This document shows, piece after piece, positions 23,293-30,550 of a stretch of 37,041 bases of DNA. How positions within the stretch are numbered: position 1 is the first letter of the stretch; the number at the start of each line of letters is the position of its first letter. Location: NCBI RefSeq assembly GCF_000948395.1, contig NZ_JYFN01000014.1, positions 19,770 through 56,810 on the forward strand. The letters run 5' to 3'. A program made the position numbers and the translations under genes. Origin of the DNA: Frankia torreyi (GTDB lineage Bacteria; Actinomycetota; Actinomycetes; Frankiales; Frankiaceae). The notes beneath the pieces are model-generated. The model was not told the DNA's origin and made no database searches. It saw only the letters and a program-made list of their open reading frames with translations.

Positions 23293-24054
23293 TCAGCGGG
23301 GCGCCATGCGGATCGCGCCGTCGAGGCGGATCACCTCGCCGTTGAGCATCGGGTTGGCCACGATGTGCTCGACCAGGGCCGCGTACTCGTCCGGGTTGCC
23401 CAGCCGGCTCGGATGCGGAACCTGCCGCCCCAGCGACTCCCGGGCCTGCTCGGACAGCCCGCCGAGCATCGGTGTCTCGAACAGGCCCGGCGCGATGGTG
23501 ACCACCCGGATCGCCCGGTCGGCGAGGTCCCGAGCGATGGGCAGCGTCATGGCGGCGACGCCACCCTTGGACGCCGAGTAGGCGGCCTGCCCGATCTGCC
23601 CCTCGAACGCGGCGACGGAGGCGGTGTTGACGATGACGCCGCGGTCGCCGTCGACCGGCTCGACCGTGGCGATCCGCTCGGCGGCGAGCCGGATGACGTT
23701 GAACGTCCCGATGAGGTTGACGTGGATCACCTTCGCGAAGGCCTCGAGCGGGAACACGCCGCCCCGCCCCAGCACCCGGATCGCGTTGCCGGTGCCGGCG
23801 CAGTTGACCACGACCCGCAGCGGGCCGAGGGCGACGGCGGCGTCGAGGGCGGCACCGACCTCCTCGGGCTGGGTGACGTCCGCCGCGACGAACCGGGCGT
23901 CGTCACCGAGCTCCTTGGCCACGGCGTCCCCGGCCGAGCTGGGCAGGTCGAGCAGCACGACCCTCGCCCCGGCCGCCAGCAGGCGCCGCGCCGTGGCGAG
24001 GCCGAGTCCGGACGCGCCGCCGGTCACCAGAGCGATGCTGCCTGAGATGTCCAT
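23293..24054 (-). CDS. 3-hydroxyacyl-CoA dehydrogenase-type SDR (HSD10-like)
   Basis: This 253-aa SDR has TGGASGLG at 11-18, DLPSS ending strand 2 (NAD preference), [11 protein letters not shown], active-site Ser in [15 protein letters not shown] and the [15 protein letters not shown] loop. The long insertion after NCAG and the loop are characteristic of type II 3-hydroxyacyl-CoA dehydrogenases (HSD17B10-like), which fit branched-chain acyl-CoA oxidation. ATG 24054 follows GGAGGTAACTG. Part of that GGAG appears to be the first bases of the inserted IS element. It is probably co-transcribed with the MaoC and CitE-like genes after a 197-bp gap. Confidence 0.9.
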   Translation of the reverse strand: MDISGSIALVTGGASGLGLATARRLLAAGARVVLLDLPSSAGDAVAKELGDDARFVAADVTQPEEVGAALDAAVALGPLRVVVNCAGTGNAIRVLGRGGVFPLEAFAKVIHVNLIGTFNVIRLAAERIATVEPVDGDRGVIVNTASVAAFEGQIGQAAYSASKGGVAAMTLPIARDLADRAIRVVTIAPGLFETPMLGGLSEQARESLGRQVPHPSRLGNPDEYAALVEHIVANPMLNGEVIRLDGAIRMAPR

Positions 24055-24073
24055 CAGTTACCTCCAGAGGGGA

Positions 24074-24093
24074 CTGTCGCCTTCAGGCGACAG
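24074..24093. repeat. IS left-end subterminal hairpin
   Basis: CTGTCGCC-TTCA-GGCGACAG is a perfect 8-bp stem with a 4-nt loop. It is the expected single-strand recognition structure for the Y1 transposase at the left end. The loop and adjacent pairs match the right-end hairpin. Confidence 0.8.
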
Positions 24094-24116
24094 GGGAATC
24101 CGGTACGGACCGCGAT

Positions 24117-24143
24117 GGTTATACCGGTCGCGCTGGTATAACC
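24117..24143. promoter_or_regulatory. Inverted repeat at the tnpA promoter
   Basis: GGTTATACC and GGTATAACC form a perfect 9-bp inverted repeat with a 9-bp spacer, ending 6 bp before tnpA ATG. The right arm contains TATAAC, a plausible -10 box whose start point would fall at the ATG. This suggests a leaderless and possibly autoregulated tnpA. Confidence 0.45.
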
Positions 24144-24149
24144 AGTTGT

Positions 24150-24572
24150 ATGGGGCGGCAGGTGACGACAGGCGCGGGCGGGGTCTACGACCTCGGCTAC
24201 CACGTCGTCTGGTGCCCCAAATACCGCCGGCCCGTCCTGACCGGCCCGGTCCGCGACCGGCTTGACATCCTGCTGCGCGAGAAGTGCGCCGAGCATGACT
24301 GGACGGTTGTCGCGCTGGAGATCGAGCCCGACCATGTACACCTGTTCGTGAAAGCTCATCCGAAGCACTCCCCGTCGTACATCGCCAACCAGCTCAAGGG
24401 CTTCACGTCCCACGCGCTACGCGACGAGTTTGCGCACCTACGCTCCCGGCTGCCGACGCTCTGGTCCCGGTCGTACTTCGTCGCCACCGTCGGCGCGGTG
24501 TCGGCCGAGACGGTGCGGCGGTACATCGACACGCAGGACGAGCGGCCGTGGCGCAAGGGCGTGGCCCGGTGA
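24150..24572 (+). CDS. tnpA: IS200/IS605-family Y1 (HUH) transposase TnpA
   Basis: The 140-aa length is normal for Y1 transposases, which cut and join single-stranded DNA at hairpin ends. The HUH motif is His62-Val-His64 (PDHVHLF) and the catalytic Tyr is Tyr125 in VRRYIDTQ. YHVVWCPKYRRPVL at the N-terminus is the family signature. No ribosome site precedes ATG 24150, and a TATAAC box 7-12 bases upstream suggests a leaderless message. Its stop overlaps the tnpB GTG start (GTGA). All catalytic residues are present, so it may be active. Confidence 0.95.
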   Translation: MGRQVTTGAGGVYDLGYHVVWCPKYRRPVLTGPVRDRLDILLREKCAEHDWTVVALEIEPDHVHLFVKAHPKHSPSYIANQLKGFTSHALRDEFAHLRSRLPTLWSRSYFVATVGAVSAETVRRYIDTQDERPWRKGVAR

Positions 24573-25768
24573 GACGGACGTACAAGTTCCTGCTGCGCCC
24601 GAGCGGGCGGCAGGTCGCCTCGTTGAACGCGATGCTCGGCGACCACCGTGCGCTGTACAACGCCGCGCTCCAAGAACGGCGCGACGCCTACCGGCACCCG
24701 TCCCGAACAACAGTCCGCTACGGCGACCAGTCGGCCCAGTTGAAGGACATTCGGGCGTACGACACGGACCATGCCCGATGGTCGTTCTCCTCGCAGCAGG
24801 CCACGCTGCGCCGGCTGAACCTCGCGTTCGCCGCGTTCTTCCGCCGAGTCAAGGCGGGCGAGACGCCCGGCTACCCGCGTTTCCAAGGCGCCGGACACTT
24901 CGACACGGTCACATGGCCCGTCGACGGCGACGGCTGCCGCTGGGACTCGCAGCCCGAGCACCCGAGCCAGACGTTCATCCGCCTCCAGGGCATCGGACAC
25001 GTCAAGGTCCACCAGCACCGGCCCGTACTCGGCACGGTCAAGACCCTGTCCGTCACACGCGAGGGTAACCGCTGGTACCTCGCGCTGTCCTGCGACGACG
25101 TGCCCGCCGTCCCGCTCGAACCGACCGGTGCTGTCGTCGGCATCGACATGGGTGTCGCGTCGCTGGCGACCACGGCCGACGGCCGGCATTTCGGCAACCC
25201 GCGCTTCCTCCAGCGGTCCGCTGACCGACTCGCCGCCGCGCAGCGAGACCTGTCCCGGAAGAAACGCGGCTCGAGGCGGCGCCGCAAGGCCGTGGCCCGT
25301 GTTGCCCGCCAGCACCGGGCGGTCGCCCGGCAGCGGGCCGACCTCGCGCATAAGACCGCGCTCGAACTCGTCCGCGATCACGACCTGATCGCCGTCGAGA
25401 AGCTGAACATCAAGGGCATGGTCCGCCGGGCGCAGCCCAAGCCCGACCCTGACCGGCCGGGCCAGTTCCTGCCCAACGGGCAGGCCGCCAAGTCCGGACT
25501 GAACAAGTCGATCCACGACGCCGGGTGGGGGGTGTTCCTCGACGTGCTGCGCGCCAAGGCTGAAAGCGCCGGACGGACGGTTGTCGAGGTGAACGCCCGT
25601 CACACCTCCCAGCGATGTGCCGAGTGTGGGCACGTCGCGAAGGAGAACCGGCCGACGCAGGCCACGTTCCTGTGCGTGCAGTGCGGCCACTCCGCGCACG
25701 CCGGCGAGAACGCGGCGGTCAACATCCTCAGGGCAGGGCTTGCCCTTCAGGTAGCGACAGCTTCCTGA
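24569..25768 (+). CDS. tnpB: TnpB RNA-guided nuclease homologue with altered RuvC residue
   Basis: The 399-aa TnpB protein has N-terminal wedge/REC-like regions (VRRTYKFLLRP), then the RuvC core: Asp193 in GIDMGVAS, Glu277 in AVEKLNIKGM and the zinc ribbon Cys350, Cys353, Cys369, Cys372. The third RuvC motif is normally A-D-x-N-A-A. Here it reads A-G-E-N-A-A (378-383), so the catalytic Asp is Gly379, a single GAC-to-GGC change, with Glu380 beside it. Active TnpB proteins cut DNA using an RNA transcribed from the element's right end. This copy may be nuclease-dead, or Glu380 may substitute. The GTG start overlaps the tnpA stop. The full length and intact frame suggest recent arrival or retention. 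Confidence 0.93.
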   Translation: MRRTYKFLLRPSGRQVASLNAMLGDHRALYNAALQERRDAYRHPSRTTVRYGDQSAQLKDIRAYDTDHARWSFSSQQATLRRLNLAFAAFFRRVKAGETPGYPRFQGAGHFDTVTWPVDGDGCRWDSQPEHPSQTFIRLQGIGHVKVHQHRPVLGTVKTLSVTREGNRWYLALSCDDVPAVPLEPTGAVVGIDMGVASLATTADGRHFGNPRFLQRSADRLAAAQRDLSRKKRGSRRRRKAVARVARQHRAVARQRADLAHKTALELVRDHDLIAVEKLNIKGMVRRAQPKPDPDRPGQFLPNGQAAKSGLNKSIHDAGWGVFLDVLRAKAESAGRTVVEVNARHTSQRCAECGHVAKENRPTQATFLCVQCGHSAHAGENAAVNILRAGLALQVATAS

Positions 25769-25792
25769 GAAGCTGACCCCTTCAGGCGTCAG
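25758..25792 (+). ncRNA. Candidate reRNA/omegaRNA 3' scaffold at IS right end
   Basis: Two overlapping stem-loops lie at the tnpB stop and right end: CAGCTTC-CTGA-GAAGCTG (25758-25775, perfect 7-bp stem spanning the stop codon) and the TTCA-loop hairpin (25773-25792). TnpB guide RNAs derive from this part of the element, with the guide copied from flanking DNA just past the right end (from about 25802 here). RNA production is inferred from the family only. Confidence 0.4.
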
Positions 25793-25841
25793 AGGAGTCA
25801 CGCCTCGATCTCCTTCGCAGGTCGGGTCAGTTCGTGGGTAG

Positions 25842-25940
25842 GCGGTCGGTTCGGGCCGCGGTCGGCTTGCGGAATCGCGGTCGGCCTGCAGGGTCGCGGT
25901 CGGTTCGCGGGGTCGCGGTCGGTTCGCGGGGTCGCGGTCA
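25842..25940. repeat. 19-bp tandem repeat at the 3' end of an SDR gene
   Basis: Units gcggtcggttcgcggggtc repeat about five times (16, then four of 19 bp) and the last partial unit runs into the SDR stop codon. The region is non-coding and the 19-bp period is not divisible by three. It separates the IS from the SDR. Confidence 0.9.
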
Positions 25941-26789
25941 GAAGGCGGCGTAGCCGCCGTCGAGCAGGATGCTGTCGCCGGTGTGGAAGACGGACGCGGG
26001 CGAGGCCAGGTAGACGGCGATGCCGGCGAAGTCCTCCGGGCGGCCCCAGCGGCGCACGGGCATGCGCGGCAGCACCCGCTCGGTGAACCGTTCGTCGTGC
26101 AGCCCCTGGTGGGTCATGGGCGAGTCCGTCCAGCCGGGCAGGATGGCGTTCGCCCGGATGTCGTGGCGTGCCAGCTCCACCGCGGCCGCCCGGATCATCG
26201 CGGTCAGCCCGGCCTTGCTGGCGCCGTAGGAGTAGGCGCGGGCCTGCCCCTGCAGGACCGCGAGGCTGGACGTGGCGACGAGGCTCCCCCCGTTGCCGAA
26301 GCGCACCATCGCCCGGGCCGCCTCCCGCAGGGTCACGAACGCCCCGTCGAGGTCGACCCGTGTCACCTCGCGGAACTCGGCGAGCGACGTCTCCAGCAGC
26401 GGGTGGAACTGGGACGCGACACCGGCGTTGACGAAGCAGGAGTCGAGCCGGCCGAAGGTCGCGGCGACCTCGGCCATCGTCGCGACCACCTGGTCCTCGT
26501 CGCCGACGTCGCAGCGATGGCCGGTGGCCAGCCCGCCCGCCGCGCCGATGCGCTCGACGGCGGCGGCGTTCTTGGCCGCGTTGGTCCCCCAGACGCAGAC
26601 GTGGGCGCCGGCCGCGGCGAGCCCGCCCGCGATGCCCAGGCCGATCCCGCCGTTGCCGCCGGTCACCACGCTGACGTGGCCAGTCAGGTCGAACGGGCTT
26701 CGCCCGGCGGGCGCGTCCGCCGCCACGGCACCGCCCGACGACCGCCGGCCCGACTCCCGCACGATGCTCATCGCCGAGCCCTCGCTCAT
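25938..26789 (-). CDS. Short-chain dehydrogenase/reductase
   Basis: This 283-aa classical SDR has TGGNGGIG at about 42-49, CDVGDED (strand 4), NAGV, active-site Ser in ATSSLAVLQG, YGASK and the C-terminal ILLDGGYAAF. An N-terminal extension of about 33 residues precedes the fold. ATG 26789 is supported by AGGAGGGATCGGCG. It is the gene upstream of the IS insertion and, before the insertion, may have been in one unit with the HSD10-like SDR, MaoC and CitE-like genes. It most likely acts on a keto/hydroxy group of an acyl or cyclic substrate; the specificity is unknown. Confidence 0.92.
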   Translation of the reverse strand: MSEGSAMSIVRESGRRSSGGAVAADAPAGRSPFDLTGHVSVVTGGNGGIGLGIAGGLAAAGAHVCVWGTNAAKNAAAVERIGAAGGLATGHRCDVGDEDQVVATMAEVAATFGRLDSCFVNAGVASQFHPLLETSLAEFREVTRVDLDGAFVTLREAARAMVRFGNGGSLVATSSLAVLQGQARAYSYGASKAGLTAMIRAAAVELARHDIRANAILPGWTDSPMTHQGLHDERFTERVLPRMPVRRWGRPEDFAGIAVYLASPASVFHTGDSILLDGGYAAF

Positions 26790-27082
26790 CGCCGATCCCT
26801 CCTGTGCCGGAACCGCTTCCGAGCGCGGTGCCGACCCGACCGTAGGATCACCACGGCATTTTAGTCAACCATCGCGTCGGTCAAATAAACTCTTGACTGC
26901 GAGCCCCGCGATGGGGGACGGTCGGCTCAGTCCCGACGTGACCCGCGCCACGGCTCAAAAATCCCCCGCGAACCGCCTCACCGGCGGGCGGCTCCCCCTG
27001 ACCACCGCGGCCCGCGGCCCGCGGACCAGCCACGTACCCTCGCCGCGCCCACGGGCCGCGGACAGTCCCGACGGAGGTCGAG
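26790..27082. other. Divergent promoter region of SDR and acyl-CoA operon
   Basis: Between the SDR and the MaoC-type gene is one AT-rich island, 26858-26895. On the minus strand it has TTGACC (26879-26884) and TAAAAT (26858-26863) with a short 15-bp spacer, and a second TTGAC (26864-26868) in the same direction. These could drive the SDR gene. The rightward promoter is not clear. Confidence 0.4.
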
Positions 27083-27475
27083 ATGGACGAAAGCGCCAAG
27101 GGCAGAACCCTGGTGGAGGACGACCTCACGGTCTCCCCCGATGTGCTCGCCGCACTGGCCCGGGCCGTCGGCAGCCCCGCGGGGACGGCGACGGCCACCC
27201 TCGTGCCCTACTTCGGCGCGGCGGTCGGCGGCGAGTCGACCGCGGTCGACGGCCTCGACCTCGACCTGTCCCGCGCGCTGCTCGCCGGCATCGACTACGA
27301 CTGGCGCCGGCCCTTCGCCCCCGGCGAGCGGGTGCACGTGCGGGTCACCGTGGAGGACGTCTTCCGCAAGGGCGCCAACCAGTTCGGCCTGCTCGCCGCC
27401 GAGTTCACCGACGCGGCCGGCGACCTCGTGCAGCGCCAGACCGTCACCTTCATCGAGCGTGGGAGCAGCAAGTGA
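27083..27475 (+). CDS. MaoC N-terminal-type (HadA/ChsH1-like) dehydratase subunit
   Basis: This 130-aa single hot-dog domain is of the kind that pairs with a catalytic MaoC subunit to form an enoyl-CoA hydratase. Features include LVPYFGAAVGG, AGIDYDWRRPFAPGERVHVRVTVEDVF and QRQTVTFIERG, with no D-x-N-P-x-H active-site motif, so it is the substrate-shaping rather than catalytic partner. ATG 27083 is preceded by GGAGGTCGAG. The stop overlaps the GTG of the catalytic partner (GTGA), as for HadA-HadB and ChsH1-ChsH2 pairs. It is the first gene of a seven-gene acyl-CoA operon. Confidence 0.85.
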   Translation: MDESAKGRTLVEDDLTVSPDVLAALARAVGSPAGTATATLVPYFGAAVGGESTAVDGLDLDLSRALLAGIDYDWRRPFAPGERVHVRVTVEDVFRKGANQFGLLAAEFTDAAGDLVQRQTVTFIERGSSK

Positions 27476-27969
27476 CCCAGGATGACAGCGCGACTCTCAC
27501 CCCCGGCGAGAATGTGCCCCCCGGCGAGAACGTGACCCTCGGCGAGAACGTGACCCTCGGCGAGCGCACGCGCGGCCCCGTGACCCGCGTGCAGATCGCC
27601 CGCTACGCCGGCGCGGTGGGCGACTTCAATCCCGTCCACGTCGACGACGAGTTCGCCCGCGCCTCCGGCCTGCCGTCGGTGATCGCGCACGGCCCGCTCA
27701 CCGTGACGCTGGCGCTGGACGCCGTGGTCGAGCAGCTCGGCCCCCAGGCCCTGCGGTCCGCGAAAGCCCGGCTGTCCGCGCCGGTCTTCCCCGGCGACGA
27801 GCTGACGGTGGTGCCCACCGCCGACGGCGTCGAGGTGCGCAAGGCCGACGGCACGGTGGCGGCGACGGTCCGCCTGGAGACGGTGAACCCAGAGACGGTG
27901 AACCCAGAGACGGTGAACCCAGAGACAGGGCAGCCGGCGACGGCGCCCGAGGCCGCGGGGACGCGCTGA
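27472..27969 (+). CDS. MaoC-type (R)-specific enoyl-CoA hydratase, catalytic subunit
   Basis: This 165-aa hot-dog protein has the hydratase-2 motif GDFNPVHVDDEFARASG with Asp51 and His56, followed by IAHGPLTVTLALDAV. GTG 27472 overlaps the preceding gene; together they form the expected heterodimer for hydration of a bulky enoyl-CoA. Both ends are extended by tandem repeats: 18-bp units give GENV repeats at about residues 10-30 and 15-bp units give ETVNP repeats near 140-155. Neither touches the folded core. The stop overlaps the next ATG (TGATG). Confidence 0.9.
   Translation: MTQDDSATLTPGENVPPGENVTLGENVTLGERTRGPVTRVQIARYAGAVGDFNPVHVDDEFARASGLPSVIAHGPLTVTLALDAVVEQLGPQALRSAKARLSAPVFPGDELTVVPTADGVEVRKADGTVAATVRLETVNPETVNPETVNPETGQPATAPEAAGTR
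27499..27564. repeat. 18-bp in-frame tandem repeat (GENVTL) in MaoC N-terminus
   Basis: Four units accctcggcgagaacgtg, two nearly identical, encode GENVPPGENVTLGENVTLGE. The period is a multiple of three. Confidence 0.9.
27877..27921. repeat. 15-bp in-frame tandem repeat (ETVNP) in MaoC C-terminus
   Basis: Three exact copies of gagacggtgaaccca (27877-27891, 27892-27906, 27907-27921), plus a partial copy, encode ETVNP repeats. Exact identity suggests recent expansion or ongoing slippage. Confidence 0.93.
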
Positions 27970-28763
27970 TGGGGCACGAGTACATCATCCTGGACGACGA
28001 GCCCCGCGGCGTGCGGGTGCTCACGCTGAACCGGCCGGACCGGATGAACTCCTGGAACGCGGCGATGCGCCAGGAGCTGCGCGACGCCGTCGAGGACACC
28101 GCGCTCGATCCGGGGGTGCGCGTCCTGATCATCACCGGCGCGGGTGGGCGCGCGTTCTCCGCCGGCGAGGACGTCGGCGGCATGGGCGACCTCACGGCGC
28201 TCGGCACCCGCGGGTTCCGCGCGCACGCCCGGCGCATCCACGACGTCTTCGACACGATCGAGGCGATGGAGATCCCGGTGATCGCCGCCGTCGACGGGGT
28301 GGCCGCGGGCGGTGGGTTCGAGCTGGCACTGTCCTGCGACTTCCGGGTGGCCGGCGACAACGCCCGGTTCGTCATGCCGGAGGCGAAGGTCGGCCTCATC
28401 CCCGGGTCCGGGGGCTGTTCGCGGCTCGTCACCTACGTGGGCCGGGGCCGGGCCAAGGAGCTGGTCATGCTCGGCGGCACCCTGCGTCCCGCCGCCGCGT
28501 TGCAGCTCGGCCTGGTCACCGAGGTCGTCCCGGCCGGCACGGCGCTTGACGCCGCCCGGGCCATGGCCGACCGGCTCGCCGCGATGGCGCCGCTCGCCCT
28601 CGGCATGGCCAAGCTCGTGCTCAACACCTGTGCGGACGTCGACGGTGAGACCGGCCGCCGGCTGGAACGGCTCGGCCAGAGCGTGCTCAAGACCACCGAG
28701 GACCACCGCGAGGGCGCCGCCGCGTTCATCGAGAAGCGGACCGCGCAATGGCAGGGGCGTTAG
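27969..28763 (+). CDS. Enoyl-CoA hydratase/isomerase (crotonase family)
   Basis: This 264-aa crotonase-fold protein carries both catalytic glutamates of true hydratases: GGGFELALSCD and, exactly 20 residues later, MPEAKVGLIPGSGG. The oxyanion-hole segments AFSAGEDV and AAGGG are present. ATG 27969 overlaps the MaoC stop by one base. The operon therefore has two different enoyl-CoA hydration systems (MaoC pair and crotonase), which suggests two rounds of beta-oxidation or a ring-hydrolase role for this one. Its 3' end overlaps the CoA-ligase start by 16 bp. Confidence 0.93.
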   Translation: MGHEYIILDDEPRGVRVLTLNRPDRMNSWNAAMRQELRDAVEDTALDPGVRVLIITGAGGRAFSAGEDVGGMGDLTALGTRGFRAHARRIHDVFDTIEAMEIPVIAAVDGVAAGGGFELALSCDFRVAGDNARFVMPEAKVGLIPGSGGCSRLVTYVGRGRAKELVMLGGTLRPAAALQLGLVTEVVPAGTALDAARAMADRLAAMAPLALGMAKLVLNTCADVDGETGRRLERLGQSVLKTTEDHREGAAAFIEKRTAQWQGR

Positions 28764-30130
28764 GCCAGGCCGTCGACCAGCGGTTCTGGAACCGGGCGAC
28801 GCAGACCGCCGATCGGGAACGGCTCGACGCGCTGCACCTCGCCCGGATCCGCCACCTGGTCGGCTGGGCCTACGACCACTCCCCGCTGCACCGGCGGATC
28901 TACGACGCGGCGGGGGTGAAGCCCGCCGACATCCGCACCTGGGACGACTACCATCACCGGCTGCCGTTCACCGACAAGCCCGACTACGTCCGCGACCAGG
29001 AGAGTTCGGAGTCGGGGTTCGGCGGTCTGGCGCTCGGCCCGGAGCACTGGCAGCAGTACTTCCACACGACGGGCACCACCGGCCGGTTCCTGCACGAGGC
29101 GTTCAGCCAGTTCGAGATGCACAAGGCGGGCACCCAGCTCTGCTACGGCCTGTGGAGCCAGGGCGCCCGGCCGCGCGACTCGATCTACTTCTGCTTCGAC
29201 TTCGGCATGTGGGTCGGACTGTGGACGTACTACTGGGGGGCGCGCAACCTCGGCCTGACCATCGTCTCCGGCGGCGGTGCCACCGGGGAGCAGCGGGTCC
29301 GCCACATCCTCGAACGCCGCCCCGCCATCGTCTGCGGCACCCCCACCTACCTGCTACACCTGGCCGAGATCGCCGAGCGGGCGGGGCTGGACCTGCGCCG
29401 CGCCGGGGTGCGCATCCTGGCCGGCGGCGGCGAGGCGGGGCTGTCGGTGCCGCGCATCCGTGAACGGCTCGCCGAGGCCTGGGGCGCCGAGCGGATCCAC
29501 GACGCCTACGGCATCGGGGAGGCGCTGTTCATCGGCCAGTCGTGCGACGTGTGGGCCGGCGGGGTACACGCGATCGAGGACGTCTGCCACTCGTACTCGG
29601 TGGACCCCGCCTCGGGCGAGCCGGTCACCGACGCCGGTGAGGTCGGCGAGCACGTCATCACCAGCTACACCCATCTTGTGCAGCCGTTCATCAAGTACCG
29701 GACGCACGACCTCGTCCGCATCGACGCCCGTCCCGACCACGGCTGCGGGTGGACGTGGAAGCACTTCCCCGGGGTCGTGCTCGGCCGGTCCGACTTCATG
29801 ATCACAATCCGCGGGGTCAACGTGTACCCGACCGCGGTGGAGAACCTGATCAGCGAGGTCCCGGGGCTGACGCACCACTACGAGCTGCACCTGTCCCGCC
29901 GCGACGGCATGGACCGGATGCTGGTCCGGGCCGAGGCCGCGACGGGGGTCGGCGCGCTGGCCGACCTGGCCACGCGGCTGTCGGCCCACCTGCGCGACCA
30001 CCTCGGGGTCCGGCTGGAGACCGAGGTCGTCCACGCCGGGACGCTGCCGCGCTACGAGCTGAAGACCAGACGGATCTTCGACGCCCGCGAGCCGGGCGCA
30101 CGAGCCGCCACCACCCGGGAAGGGCGCTGA
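28748..30130 (+). CDS. Phenylacetate-CoA ligase-like AMP-forming enzyme
   Basis: This 460-aa adenylate-forming ligase of the PaaK family activates an aromatic or other carboxylic acid to its CoA thioester. Its features are the phosphate loop TTGTTGR at 107-113, the AMP-binding segments GGGEAG and YGIGEAL, the hinge-region YRTHDLVRI, and the C-terminal LPRYELKTRRIFD with the probable catalytic lysine. The compact C-terminal domain is PaaK-like. ATG 28748 lies inside the end of the hydratase gene with only a weak GAGAAGCGG upstream, so it is probably translated by coupling. A PaaA-like di-iron gene 3 kb downstream supports an aromatic-acid connection but does not prove it. Confidence 0.9.
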   Translation: MAGALGQAVDQRFWNRATQTADRERLDALHLARIRHLVGWAYDHSPLHRRIYDAAGVKPADIRTWDDYHHRLPFTDKPDYVRDQESSESGFGGLALGPEHWQQYFHTTGTTGRFLHEAFSQFEMHKAGTQLCYGLWSQGARPRDSIYFCFDFGMWVGLWTYYWGARNLGLTIVSGGGATGEQRVRHILERRPAIVCGTPTYLLHLAEIAERAGLDLRRAGVRILAGGGEAGLSVPRIRERLAEAWGAERIHDAYGIGEALFIGQSCDVWAGGVHAIEDVCHSYSVDPASGEPVTDAGEVGEHVITSYTHLVQPFIKYRTHDLVRIDARPDHGCGWTWKHFPGVVLGRSDFMITIRGVNVYPTAVENLISEVPGLTHHYELHLSRRDGMDRMLVRAEAATGVGALADLATRLSAHLRDHLGVRLETEVVHAGTLPRYELKTRRIFDAREPGARAATTREGR

Positions 30131-30133
30131 ACT

Positions 30134-30550
30134 ATGGCCGGCGTGGCACAGGGCGGCGTGGCACAGGGAACGCGGACTCGCACGGATCTCGACCCACTCC
30201 CGCCACCGGGACCAGGCACGGGGCCGGGGCCGGGGTTGGGGTCGGGGTTGGGGTCGGGGTTGGGGTCGGGCCTGGGCGCCGACGTCGAGCGGCAGCGCGC
30301 CCGCCTGCTCGCGGTACACGCCGACCTGGCCCGGGAGCGGGAGGCAGCCCTGTCGCCGGCGATCGAGCGGGCGCTGGAGACGGCCCAGATGTACCTGTTC
30401 CTCGCGCTGGGCTACGTCGGTCACACCGACGCCCTGTTTCCCGACGAGCTTCAGGCCCCCCACGAGCCACAGGCCCCCGGTGAGCTGTCGGCCCCTCAGT
30501 CCGCCTCCCCATCGACCGATGCGACCGAAGGCGGGGGAATCCCCTCATGA
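30134..30550 (+). CDS. Small conserved-looking protein of unknown function
   Basis: The 138-aa product is not recognised. Residues 1-48 are repeat-derived (GLGSGLGSGLGSG) and the last about 30 residues are Pro/Ala/Ser-rich. The structured centre, about 50-105 (ADVERQRARLLAVHADLAR, then EAALSPAIERALETAQMY and LFLALGYVGHTDALFP), predicts two long helices with a conserved-looking aromatic end. The start 3 bp after the ligase stop and the ATGA overlap with the following oxidoreductase show that it belongs in the operon. It could be a helical adaptor or chaperone for either neighbour. Coding reality rests on position, overlap and frame, not homology. Confidence 0.65.
   Translation: MAGVAQGGVAQGTRTRTDLDPLPPPGPGTGPGPGLGSGLGSGLGSGLGADVERQRARLLAVHADLAREREAALSPAIERALETAQMYLFLALGYVGHTDALFPDELQAPHEPQAPGELSAPQSASPSTDATEGGGIPS
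30235..30271. repeat. 12-bp in-frame tandem repeat (GLGS)
   Basis: Three exact copies of the 12-bp unit gttggggtcggg encode GLGS repeats in the small unknown protein. The period is divisible by three. Confidence 0.88.

Larger units (their letters stand above)
24062..25801 (+). mobile_element. IS200/IS605-family element with tnpA and tnpB
   Basis: The proposed element of about 1.74 kb has a left subterminal hairpin (24074-24093, 8-bp perfect stem, TTCA loop) and a matching right hairpin (25773-25792, same TTCA loop, one mismatch). There are no terminal inverted repeats, as expected for Y1 transposons. The left end follows TTAC (24058-24061), the tetranucleotide also used by IS608. The right cleavage tetranucleotide may be TCAC (25798-25801). 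The exact ends are inferred. It lies 8 bp upstream of the SDR start codon and points away from that gene. Confidence 0.8.
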
